A stretch of DNA of 64,000 nt from Nitrososphaera sp. (GTDB lineage: Archaea > Thermoproteota > Nitrososphaeria > Nitrososphaerales > Nitrososphaeraceae). Position 1 is the first letter of the stretch, and the number at the start of each line of letters is the position of its first letter. The stretch lies in the NCBI GenBank assembly GCA_029263715.1, contig JAJUFP010000007.1:1-64000 (forward strand). The letters run 5' to 3'. Positions 53,329 through 61,504 of the stretch are shown here, piece by piece. The position numbers and the translations under genes are program-made. The notes below the pieces were generated by a model. That model made no database searches and was not told the DNA's origin. It worked only from the letters and a program-made list of their open reading frames with translations.

Positions 53329-53925
53329 TTGCTTGATTTGAAATACAAAATCAAGGGAAAGGTAAAGAACGAGCAGGGAAATCCTGTTTCCGGTCTCTTT
53401 GTAGAGGCTTTTGATAGTGACTTGACGGCAGACGATTATCTTGGAAGCACGCTAACAAATTCTGAAGGCGAGTTTGAGATCGAGTTTGACGACAAGGTAT
53501 TCCACGAGACCTTCGAGCTTTTGGAAAGGAGGCCCGATGTGTACGTGGTTGTAAGAGACGCTTATCGAGTATTGCACAAGACTGACGTCCGTAGTGAGGC
53601 CAAAGATGAAGAGTTTTTCGATATCGTGGTAAAGGACACAAGGCCCTTTGATGACCCGTACGCCAATTCCTTCCAAAGAACAGTGGCTTCCTTTAATGAG
53701 ATAGGAGACACTGTCGATATTTCCCAGGCTGACCTGCAGAGGCTCATCACGCAGATGATTAGAGGCCTGGCCAGCTGGTCATACTACACAAGACCAAAGG
53801 TCATGCAATCGGTGGGATACCCCGGGCCACAGGTGCCCCAGTACCCAAAGCGCACACCACATGAGCACTCGCTTCCCTGGAATCCGCACGAGCATGATGA
53901 GCACGAGCACGGCGAGGAGGAGTGA
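53329..53925 (+). CDS. Transthyretin-like protein with His-rich tail, GMC partner
   Basis: A 198-residue protein from a TTG. Residues 3-100 look like a Cna_B/transthyretin-like sandwich: YKIKGKVKNEQGNPVSGLFV, GSTLTNSEGEFEIEFDD, ERRPDVYVVVRDAYRVLHKT. The middle is helical and the end is HPHEHDEHEHGEEE-like (HSLPWNPHEHDEHEHGEEE), a likely metal-binding tail. Its stop overlaps the start of the oxidoreductase gene, so the two are made together and probably form a complex. Confidence 0.7.
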   Translation: MLDLKYKIKGKVKNEQGNPVSGLFVEAFDSDLTADDYLGSTLTNSEGEFEIEFDDKVFHETFELLERRPDVYVVVRDAYRVLHKTDVRSEAKDEEFFDIVVKDTRPFDDPYANSFQRTVASFNEIGDTVDISQADLQRLITQMIRGLASWSYYTRPKVMQSVGYPGPQVPQYPKRTPHEHSLPWNPHEHDEHEHGEEE

Positions 53926-56441
53926 TGGTTGTGCCTGGAACAATCTTTGGTCTAGAAAACATCGAGAAGAGGAAGGAAAAGTACTCCCTGGTCACCCATG
54001 ACATTGTTGAAAACGCGGATGTCTGCGTTATTGGCTCCGGTGCTGCCGGCGCCATTATAGCCTGCAAATTAGCCGAGCAGGGAAGATCCGTTGTTTTGCT
54101 GGAAAAAGGCGGATACTATGATTCTGAAGACATGAATCAAAGGGAAGTCGACATGATCCCCCTTCTCTGGAAGAACGGGGGAGCCATCTTTTCTGACAAC
54201 CTGAGGATGGTCATAGTTCAGGGCCAGTGCTTGGGCGGTACTACAGTAATCAACGACGCTGTCTGCTTCAAGACTCCGCCCATAATCCGGGAGCATTGGA
54301 GATCCATGGGAGTCAACATCCCAGATGAGCGGTGGGAGGCAGCCCTTGACGAGGTGTGGAACGGCGTTCATGTAAGCCGGGTCCGGCCAGAAGAACTAAA
54401 CGAGAACAACCTGATGCTCAAAAAGGCATGCGCGATTAAAGGCTACAAGGCAAGTGAGAACGACAGAAACAGTGTAGACTGCATGAGGTGCGGCTTTTGC
54501 CACCTTGGATGCCATTATGAAACAAGGCAGGACATGCTGATAACCTACATCCACCGGGCTTTGCAAAACTCGGAGATCAAGATGTACTGCAACTGCGCGG
54601 TAGAAAGAATATCCCATTCTGACGGCCTCGTTGACGGAGTTGAAGGTGATTTCATTGACAGCGCTGGAACAACAAAGTTCAAGATCCGGGTAAACGCAAA
54701 GGCCGTTGTGGTTTCGGCCGGCGCCATCGCCTCTTCCCTGTTGCTGATGAAAAACAAGATCGCGCTGGGCAAAGCCGGCCGGGGGCTGAGCTTTCATCCG
54801 GCAGTCCACCTGCTTGGCAAGTTTGATCAAGAGATCAACGCTTACAATGGCATTCCCATGGCGTACACCTGTCATGAGTTTGGAGTGACAAACGGGGTAA
54901 AGGACAACAGTTTTCTTATCGAGAGCATCTTTCTTCCCATATTCCAGTTTTCAATGGGCCTTCCCTCGTTTCTTGCAGAGCATGCTGAGCTGATGAAAGA
55001 CTTTACCCACTATGCCATGGCCGGGGTTCTTGTAAAAGACGATCCAAACGGCACCGTGACTCTGACTGAAACCGGCCGGGCAAAAATCCACCACGCCCTG
55101 TCGCCAAATGACATCAAGACTGTGGCAAGGGGGCTGGCCACCCTGGCAGAGCTGTGGTTTGATGTCGGCGCAAACGAGGTCATAACCGAGCATGCCGACA
55201 TCACGAGGCTAAAGAGCATCGACGACATCCCAAGACTCGTGCACGCCGTTGAAACAAACCCGGACGCCCTTAACCTGGCATCGGCGCATCCTCAGGGTGG
55301 AAACAGGATGGGCGACGATATCGATCAGTGTGTCGTGGACTCGCACTGCCAGGTTCATGGCTTTCAAAACCTCTTTGTGTGTGATGCCAGCGTATTTCCA
55401 ACTTCAGTTGGCGTCAACCCCCAGATCACGGTGATGGCAATTGCTGCCATGGCAGCCGACCACATCAATTCTGTCTGGGATGCGCAGTTTTCCGGCCTGG
55501 GCGTAAAGCCGGCCCTTGGCGAGACGTGCTCCATTGCCCAGCCCATGTTCTGCACGGCTGAGAGGCTGGACACGATGTTCCGGCAGTCAGCAAACAAACT
55601 GCCGGTAGAGACCCTGGTCAATGCAGACGAGAATTCGCCTCCTGAAGAAAGGTGGCACTTTGACAAAGAAAGTTTGATGATCTACAACAACAAATACTGG
55701 AAAGGCTTCTTCCCCCTAGACCAGGACTTTACCCTTGTAAGGTACCTGGGAGGCTTTTGGAAGCGCTTCCACAAGCAGGGAGATGAAGTAAGAGGCATAA
55801 CTCACCCCTTTGAGACCAGCATAGACGCGCCCAACATAGCTGAGCTAAAAGCATTTGAGGGTTTTGGCGAGCTTGTCCACCTAAAGTACACCAGCCCCGA
55901 GTTCTCTATATTCTACGACCTTCTCAAAATAGTCGACAAGGACGTGGTGCTGGGAAAGGCTTTCTTTGGCCTGCCTCCCTTTGGCAACCACATCCTTGAC
56001 TTTTGCATGTCCAGGAATTACTCCGTTGATTTCATGACAGAGGATGACCATGAAACCATCTATCAACAGGCGCGTTCGCCGGCAGCCGGCGAGGTTTTGG
56101 GAAGGTGGACTGGAAGGCTGGTTTCAGACAGCGCACTGACGCCGGTAACGCAGGTCTTTACATACACACAGGACAACATTGGAAAATTGCAGATGGAGTA
56201 CCTCTTTGGCGGGTTGCTGAGGGGGATCTCAAGAATCACTCTGACACCGCAACAGATGAACATGTACGACTTTACCAGCTGGCATGACGAAGTAAAGATT
56301 GTTACCAGCGACTTTATGGTCGGCAAGTGGTGCTCTCCATGGACAAAGATCTCGCTGAACTTTGGCCCCAGCTTCCTAAGCGTTGAAACAGGTCCAGATG
56401 GAAACAGGTTCAGCCTGCGATTTACCTTGAGACGGGTCTAG
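53922..56441 (+). CDS. GMC-family oxidoreductase with extra C-terminal domain
   Basis: An 839-residue FAD enzyme. VCVIGSGAAGAIIACKLAEQ (near 35-55) binds FAD, QGQCLGGTTVINDAVCF follows, then a cysteine cluster DCMRCGFCHLGCHYETRQ near 188. GMC C-terminal motifs ASAHPQGGNRMGDDI near 450 and CDASVFPTSVGVNPQITVMA near 490 give the catalytic His/Asn. Residues 560-839 are an added domain not recognised (DQDFTLVRYLGGFWKRFHKQ, WTKISLNFGPSFLSVET). Cys-containing GMCs include alcohol oxidases. GTG 53922 or ATG 53925 start; coupled to the upstream partner. Confidence 0.87.
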   Translation: MMVVPGTIFGLENIEKRKEKYSLVTHDIVENADVCVIGSGAAGAIIACKLAEQGRSVVLLEKGGYYDSEDMNQREVDMIPLLWKNGGAIFSDNLRMVIVQGQCLGGTTVINDAVCFKTPPIIREHWRSMGVNIPDERWEAALDEVWNGVHVSRVRPEELNENNLMLKKACAIKGYKASENDRNSVDCMRCGFCHLGCHYETRQDMLITYIHRALQNSEIKMYCNCAVERISHSDGLVDGVEGDFIDSAGTTKFKIRVNAKAVVVSAGAIASSLLLMKNKIALGKAGRGLSFHPAVHLLGKFDQEINAYNGIPMAYTCHEFGVTNGVKDNSFLIESIFLPIFQFSMGLPSFLAEHAELMKDFTHYAMAGVLVKDDPNGTVTLTETGRAKIHHALSPNDIKTVARGLATLAELWFDVGANEVITEHADITRLKSIDDIPRLVHAVETNPDALNLASAHPQGGNRMGDDIDQCVVDSHCQVHGFQNLFVCDASVFPTSVGVNPQITVMAIAAMAADHINSVWDAQFSGLGVKPALGETCSIAQPMFCTAERLDTMFRQSANKLPVETLVNADENSPPEERWHFDKESLMIYNNKYWKGFFPLDQDFTLVRYLGGFWKRFHKQGDEVRGITHPFETSIDAPNIAELKAFEGFGELVHLKYTSPEFSIFYDLLKIVDKDVVLGKAFFGLPPFGNHILDFCMSRNYSVDFMTEDDHETIYQQARSPAAGEVLGRWTGRLVSDSALTPVTQVFTYTQDNIGKLQMEYLFGGLLRGISRITLTPQQMNMYDFTSWHDEVKIVTSDFMVGKWCSPWTKISLNFGPSFLSVETGPDGNRFSLRFTLRRV

Positions 56442-56518
56442 GTTTCTGCAGGCCCTGCCATGGCCTCTTTATTTTTAAACAAAATTCCTAATTACAAGAC
56501 CTGCGTATTCATCACAGC

Positions 56519-56689
56519 TTAGTCCTTGTCCTCGGATTCGTACCTCTCGGCAAGGCGGTACCTGGCATACTTGTCATCTGGAGAGTATTTTGCAGGATGC
56601 GGGTCCATTGTAAAGCCACCGCATTTGGGGCAATCCCTTTTGAGGGTGTAGACTCCGCAGGAAGAACACTTGCGTATGAGATGCTTCAT
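56519..56689 (-). CDS. nop10: Nop10, H/ACA ribonucleoprotein subunit
   Basis: Too short for the ORF track. A 56-residue protein MKHLIRKCSSCGVYTLKRDC with PKCGGFTMDPHPAKYSPDD, the usual archaeal Nop10 ribbon CxxC..CxxC and NPHPxxxSPxD-type helix. It works with Cbf5, Gar1 and L7Ae in pseudouridylation guided by H/ACA RNAs. It follows aIF2-alpha by 5 nt, the standard archaeal arrangement. Confidence 0.93.
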   Translation of the reverse strand: MKHLIRKCSSCGVYTLKRDCPKCGGFTMDPHPAKYSPDDKYARYRLAERYESEDKD

Positions 56690-56694
56690 ATGCT

Positions 56695-57504
56695 CTACCC
56701 TTGATGGGATTTCTTGGATTCTTCACGGGTGACAGAAAACATGCCGTGCTGCTTTTCAATGCCGGAGCGCACCTTCTCGATGACGTTGTTCATGGCCTTC
56801 TCAGCCACCTTAAAGTTCTCGGCTGTCACCACCACCCTGTACCGCGGCGCCCCGATGTACGTGACCTCGGTCTTGGTGCTGCCCTTGCTGCTTTCTACCC
56901 CCGACATGATGTTTTTTATCATCTCGATGCCTTCTGGCTTTTTGGAAGTTATCTCCATGACGACTCGGACCTCGACGTGGGGGATCTGGATCTTGCTGCT
57001 CTCGTCTTCGATGGCCTTTTTGATCTCGTCGGGGATCTCGATCTTTTGCAGGACATCCGGGCCCTTTCTGGCCACATCCTCAAAGATGTCGTACACATAG
57101 TCGTACTTTTGCAGGATCTTGTCCTCTATTTCTGAGACCTGCTTGGGGTTCAGGTTCAGCTTGGCCTTGATGAGGTCCATAAAGGCCGTTGCCTTTTCGT
57201 TTTTCTTTACCTCTATCAGCTTGGACTTGCGCTCCTCGCCGGAGACCTGCTTTAAAGAGCAGTCGACCTCGCCCCTGGTCTTGTTGACGCGGATGACTTT
57301 GAGCACTGCCTTCTGCTTGGGCTTGACGTACCGCTCGATGTTGCGGATCCAGCCGGTGGCAATCTCAGATATGTGCAGAAAGCCGGTCATGCCGTTGTAC
57401 TCGTCCAAGATAACGTATGCGCCGTGCCCGGTGACTTCCCTGACGGTGGCTATAACAATCTCGCCTTCTTCTGGAAGTTTCTGGGTTTCTTCGGCAGCGG
57501 ACAT
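56695..57504 (-). CDS. eif2a: Translation initiation factor aIF2 subunit alpha
   Basis: A 269-residue protein: S1 domain (EIVIATVREVTGHGAYVILD, NGMTGFLHISEIATGWIRNI), helical middle and C-terminal alpha/beta domain (HVEVRVVMEITSKKPEGIEM). The CTTAAAGTA box at 57534-57542 sits over the ORF-track ATG, so ATG 57504 (MSAAEETQKL) is the better start. It delivers initiator tRNA with aIF2-beta and -gamma. Operon with nop10. Confidence 0.95.
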   Translation of the reverse strand: MSAAEETQKLPEEGEIVIATVREVTGHGAYVILDEYNGMTGFLHISEIATGWIRNIERYVKPKQKAVLKVIRVNKTRGEVDCSLKQVSGEERKSKLIEVKKNEKATAFMDLIKAKLNLNPKQVSEIEDKILQKYDYVYDIFEDVARKGPDVLQKIEIPDEIKKAIEDESSKIQIPHVEVRVVMEITSKKPEGIEMIKNIMSGVESSKGSTKTEVTYIGAPRYRVVVTAENFKVAEKAMNNVIEKVRSGIEKQHGMFSVTREESKKSHQG

Positions 57505-57533
57505 TTGCGGTAGGGTAGACGATGCAAATGGCA

Positions 57534-57542
57534 TACTTTAAG
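57534..57542 (-). promoter_or_regulatory. TATA box of the aIF2-alpha/nop10 operon
   Basis: On the minus strand CTTAAAGTA lies about 34 nt before ATG 57504; it covers the first in-frame ATG (57534), which therefore cannot be in the mRNA. Confidence 0.6.
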
Positions 57543-57557
57543 GTTGCCTTTTAGCCG

Positions 57558-58097
57558 TCAGTAGTCTATGCCTTTTTTGGCCTTTATTCCCAGCTTGTAG
57601 GGGTGCTTTATTTCCTTCATCTCTGTAACAAGGTCGGCGGCCTCTATCACCCTGTCATCAGCATAGTTGCCGGTGAGTATGAGGGTGGTCTTGTCCGGCT
57701 TGGACGCAATGACGTCTAGGATGTCCTGCACCGATATCAGTTTTAATTTTGCAGCATAGTTGATCTCGTCAAGCACCATGACATCGTACGCTTCTGTGAC
57801 CAGCTTTTCTTTTGCCAGCAGGATGGCGTGCCTGGCGGCGTTTTGATGTTCTTCTATTTTGTGGTCGTCGTCGATGATGCCCACAAAGCCCTTTCCTGCG
57901 GCAATCATCTCAAACTCGGGCTCAAGCCTCTTGGAGCTGGTCATCTCGCCGTAGTACCACTCGCCCTTGATGAACTGGATCATGCCCACCTTGTAGCCGT
58001 GGCCGACGGCCCGAAGCACCACTCCTAGTGCCGCGGTGGTCTTGCCCTTTCCCTTGCCGGTGTAGACTATGACCAGGCCCCTGTCAGAAGGCATCAA
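57558..58097 (-). CDS. cobO: Cob(I)alamin adenosyltransferase (CobO/BtuR)
   Basis: A 179-residue P-loop protein: VYTGKGKGKTTAALGVVLRA, MIQFIKGEWYYGEM, DVMVLDEINYAAKL and LILTGNYADDRVIEAADLVT are all hallmarks of the CobA/CobO/BtuR family. It adds the adenosyl group to corrinoid. It sits near cbiA and the CbiX-CbiC gene, and reads out of the same region as aIF2-alpha. Confidence 0.93.
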   Translation of the reverse strand: MMPSDRGLVIVYTGKGKGKTTAALGVVLRAVGHGYKVGMIQFIKGEWYYGEMTSSKRLEPEFEMIAAGKGFVGIIDDDHKIEEHQNAARHAILLAKEKLVTEAYDVMVLDEINYAAKLKLISVQDILDVIASKPDKTTLILTGNYADDRVIEAADLVTEMKEIKHPYKLGIKAKKGIDY

Positions 58098-58164
58098 CTG
58101 CTAGTCCGCGGCCGTTGGAATAAAAATCCATCTGAAGGTCGCAAATGCTGCTCCTTTTTCTTCT

Positions 58165-58566
58165 CTACTTCCATTCCCATCCCTTGATGGTCATGTTGTC
58201 TGACGCATCTATTTCTACATCGACTACCAAAACAGCATTGTTTAGGAACGCGAGCTTGCCCGTCGCGTTTGCGTTAAAGAGGGCGCATCCTCTGTAACTG
58301 ATTGCCCCCTGTCCTGTAGAGCGGCCGATGCCTTTGGGGTTTGCCGATGCCATATCGCCTTCAGGAGTCGTTAACACAGCTTTAACCTCTCCATACATTG
58401 CGCCGCCCGGTCTCATTGTACTTGAAAAAGTGCCCATCTCCATGACCTCTATACCCTTTATTTTTCCCTGTGTCGAATAAGTCCCTTCAATAGTTGGCCC
58501 CTCGGTGTCTAGAACCCTCTTTCCAATGACTTTGCCCTTTGCTTCGTAGACGAGATCACCTAACAT
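58165..58566 (-). CDS. Conserved beta-rich protein, unknown function
   Basis: A 133-residue, strand-rich protein (EAKGKVIGKRVLDTEGPTIE, STGQGAISYRGCALFNANAT). Several residues of a G-rich sandwich are seen, but no family is recognised. Small beta-barrel of the type sometimes found in bacteria too. Lies between cobO and cbiA, divergent from cbiA. Confidence 0.65.
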   Translation of the reverse strand: MLGDLVYEAKGKVIGKRVLDTEGPTIEGTYSTQGKIKGIEVMEMGTFSSTMRPGGAMYGEVKAVLTTPEGDMASANPKGIGRSTGQGAISYRGCALFNANATGKLAFLNNAVLVVDVEIDASDNMTIKGWEWK

Positions 58567-58626
58567 ATTCAGAAAGCATGCGGTTTTTTATTTAAGCATT
58601 TGATCTGCAAGGTAAGTTAATAAAAA

Positions 58627-60018
58627 ATGCCGAGGCAGACAAGCATGTTGTCTGGCATCCCAAGAATCGTCATTGCCGGCGTGACCAGCGGTGTTGGCAA
58701 GACCACCGTCTCCACTGCCGTCATGCACGGCCTTTGCAAGAAGGGCCTGCAAGTGCAGCCCTTCAAGGTTGGCCCGGACTTTATCGACCCGTCGTACCAC
58801 ACTGTTGTGACAGGCCGACAGTCTAGGAACCTGGATGTCTGGCTGATGAAACGGCAAGGCGTTTTGGACTGCTTTTTGAATTCCTGTGCCGATGCAGACG
58901 TTGCCGTCATCGAGGGCGTGATGGGGCTTTTTGACGGCATGTCCGGCAAGGACAACTATGCCAGCACGGCCCATGTGGCCGGGATCCTAGATGCTCCGGT
59001 GATACTCGTAGTTGACGCATCCAAGAGCGCGCGGTCCATAGCAGCCATTGTGCTTGGATTTCTGCGCTTTGATAAAAGCATCAGGATAGCCGGGATCATA
59101 CTAAACAACGTGGCCGGCGACCGTCATGCCGGCTACATCACCGACGCGCTGAATGGTAGGATAAAGGTGCCAGTAGTAGGGGTAATCCGGCGAAACAAAG
59201 AGATTCGGATGGAAGAGCGGCACCTTGGGCTTGTGCCTGCGTATGAACTGCAGCAGGAAAAACAGAGGGCAATAGTTGATGCTGCAAAAATCATCTCTGA
59301 GCAAATAGACATCGACGCGGTACAAGGATTGTGCGGAAAAAACCCGCTGAAAGCAAAACCTGCAAAGATCAGGCCAGCAAGGCTTGCAGCAAGGCTGGCC
59401 GTTGCCCTTGACGAATCCTTTAACTTTTACTACGCAGACAACCTGGATGCGCTGCGGGCCTGCGGCGCGCAGCTGACGTTCTTTAGCCCGGTAAACGACA
59501 AGCGCCTGCCAGAAAACATCGACGGCCTAATCCTTGGCGGCGGCTTTCCAGAAGTTCTTGCCGATCGGCTTGAGAAGAACCGGTCCATGATAAACTCGAT
59601 CTCAAAGGCCGCCAATTCGGGTCTTCCAGTTTACGGCGAGTGCGGCGGGCTGATGTACCTGACACGCTCAATAAGCGGGTACCGGGGCGACAAAAAGGCC
59701 AGAAGGATGGTGGGGCTGATAGACGCAGACACAAAGATGACTTCCCGGCTGACCTTGAACTACACCGAGGCAGGCTGCGAGGCGCCCATGTTTGGCAGGA
59801 CAAACCTGCACGGCCATGAATTCCATTACTCTGAAATTGAGAATATCGCCCATGATAGCCGGTTTGCATACACCCTGAAAAAGGGCAACGGGATAACCGA
59901 CGGCAAGGACGGCCTCTTGGTGGGAAACTGTCTTGCCGCATACATGCACCTGCACTTTGCCGACAGAAAACTTGCCCGGAGGCTGGCTGAGTTCTGTGTC
60001 AGGCAATCACGGCGCTGA
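58627..60018 (+). CDS. cbiA: Cobyrinate a,c-diamide synthase (CbiA)
   Basis: A 463-residue enzyme: P-loop IAGVTSGVGKTTVSTAVMHG, FKVGPDFIDPSYHT, and a C-terminal glutaminase domain with nucleophile Cys339 in PVYGECGGLMYL and HLHFAD near the end. It amidates the a and c side chains of cobyrinate, using Gln and ATP. Its 3' end overlaps the convergent CbiX-CbiC gene by 12 nt. Upstream ATG at 58627 is the natural start. Confidence 0.95.
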   Translation: MPRQTSMLSGIPRIVIAGVTSGVGKTTVSTAVMHGLCKKGLQVQPFKVGPDFIDPSYHTVVTGRQSRNLDVWLMKRQGVLDCFLNSCADADVAVIEGVMGLFDGMSGKDNYASTAHVAGILDAPVILVVDASKSARSIAAIVLGFLRFDKSIRIAGIILNNVAGDRHAGYITDALNGRIKVPVVGVIRRNKEIRMEERHLGLVPAYELQQEKQRAIVDAAKIISEQIDIDAVQGLCGKNPLKAKPAKIRPARLAARLAVALDESFNFYYADNLDALRACGAQLTFFSPVNDKRLPENIDGLILGGGFPEVLADRLEKNRSMINSISKAANSGLPVYGECGGLMYLTRSISGYRGDKKARRMVGLIDADTKMTSRLTLNYTEAGCEAPMFGRTNLHGHEFHYSEIENIAHDSRFAYTLKKGNGITDGKDGLLVGNCLAAYMHLHFADRKLARRLAEFCVRQSRR

Positions 60019-61431
60019 CCGGCTTTTGTACAGAAGCAGTATGGCGTTTATTATGGACGATGCAGCAGGGCTGCCGCCCTTTCGCCCGACGTTTGTTATG
60101 AAAGGTATGTCTGTCTTGGCCAGTTCTTCTTTTGACTCTGGTGCCGATACAAAGCCCACCGGTATGCCTACCACCAGGGCCGGTTTTGTCACCCCCTCCC
60201 TTACCATCTTGATTACCTCGTAAAGCGCGGTGGGCGCGTTTCCGATGACCACTATGCCGCCATCCATCTCTTTGGCTGCCCGGCGCATGGCCAGCTCTGA
60301 GCGGGTCATGTCCGTTTTTCTGGACTGCTCTGCAATCTTTGGGTCAGAGATATGGCAAAAGACGTCAAGTCCGAGCTCTGCGAGCAGTTTTTTGTTTATT
60401 GCTGCTGCAACCATGTCGACGTCTGTCACGATGTTGCATCGGTTCTTGATGGCGTTAAAGACAGACTCTATGGCCCGGTCATGGAACAGGATCCTGCCGG
60501 CACCGGCAAAGTCAAAGTCTGCAGTTGCATGTATCACGCGGCGGACTATCGGCCACTGCATCTCGCTGTAGCTGTGCGGTCCGACCTCCGCGTCTATCAT
60601 CTCAAAGCTCTTCTTCTCGATATCAAAGGCCCGCACAGCCATGGACCGGCTTGCTGCCGTCCCGCTGCTGTTGTCCGGCCTTGTCCTTTTCTCGACTTCA
60701 GAAGCACGCCCGATTATCAGATCGGCAAGTATCTCGTCGACGCCAAGATGCCTGGCCATGAAGGCGTTTTTGTAGCAATGCTTTTCCAAGGATGCGCTGA
60801 TCTCGATGGCAACATCTTTTTTGATGTGCGCGCCCTTGTGCAAAAAGTAGGGCATCACAAGAAGCGCCTTTGGATCTCTGGAAAGGGCCGCGCTTATGCC
60901 TTCTTCGATGCTTGGCTTGTCCAGCTCAAGGAAGCAGAACGTGACGTTTCTATAAAACGGCTTGATGGTATCTGTGAGGTGCACAAAGGCGTCGTGCGCG
61001 TTCTTGTCGCTGCTTCCATGTCCAATCACCAGGACATCGCACTCGCTGTCCGGATGCTGGATCCTGTTTTCCTTCTTTAGCAAAGTCAGCCGGTCAAAAA
61101 CAAGCCGCGTCAGGTCTGGATGGTAGCTGAGCGGCCTTGTTATCGAGATTCTCAGTTTCCTGTCCCGGCCTATGGCCGCGCTCTTTTTCACAGCATCTTT
61201 GAGCTTCATGCCGGGATACAGAAAATAAGGCATCACGGTTATCGTGTCCGCGCCGCTGGATACGCAGCGGCTTATGCCTTCCTCTATGTACGGCGGCAGA
61301 ACCTCTAAAAAGCAATAGTCAGCAAAATCGTAGCCGGCCTTTTGCTTGGCCATGGCGCAGAGCTGCTGCATCTCGTCTCGGACTTCTGTCTCTCTGCTGC
61401 CCCTGTCGATTATCAGTAGCGCCCTTTTCAA
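60007..61431 (-). CDS. CbiX-CbiX-CbiC fusion (cobaltochelatase and precorrin-8X mutase)
   Basis: A 474-residue fusion. Two chelatase-like copies (about 1-120: ALLIIDRGSRETEVRDEM, TITVMPYFLYPGMKLKDAV; about 125-250: DVLVIGHGSSDKNAHDAF, LLVMPYFLHKGAHIKKDV) precede a CbiC domain (about 265-474: SMAVRAFDIEKKSFEMI, RRVIHATADFDFAGAGRILF, VIGNAPTALYEVIKMV, GSPAAASIINA-like end). It joins cobalt insertion to the later methyl rearrangement in anaerobic cobalamin synthesis. Convergent with cbiA. Confidence 0.93.
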   Translation of the reverse strand: MKRALLIIDRGSRETEVRDEMQQLCAMAKQKAGYDFADYCFLEVLPPYIEEGISRCVSSGADTITVMPYFLYPGMKLKDAVKKSAAIGRDRKLRISITRPLSYHPDLTRLVFDRLTLLKKENRIQHPDSECDVLVIGHGSSDKNAHDAFVHLTDTIKPFYRNVTFCFLELDKPSIEEGISAALSRDPKALLVMPYFLHKGAHIKKDVAIEISASLEKHCYKNAFMARHLGVDEILADLIIGRASEVEKRTRPDNSSGTAASRSMAVRAFDIEKKSFEMIDAEVGPHSYSEMQWPIVRRVIHATADFDFAGAGRILFHDRAIESVFNAIKNRCNIVTDVDMVAAAINKKLLAELGLDVFCHISDPKIAEQSRKTDMTRSELAMRRAAKEMDGGIVVIGNAPTALYEVIKMVREGVTKPALVVGIPVGFVSAPESKEELAKTDIPFITNVGRKGGSPAASSIINAILLLYKSRSAP

Positions 61432-61504
61432 TCTCGTTCAATCAGAGCAGTGCGGGATAAAATATCTTTATTGTCCAAAGATTTTAGTAAAAAAAGGGTG
61501 GTGA

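Noticed and set aside
60352-61080. 242-aa plus-strand ORF
   Set aside because: Shadow of the CbiX-CbiC fusion gene, which has clear family motifs on the opposite strand.
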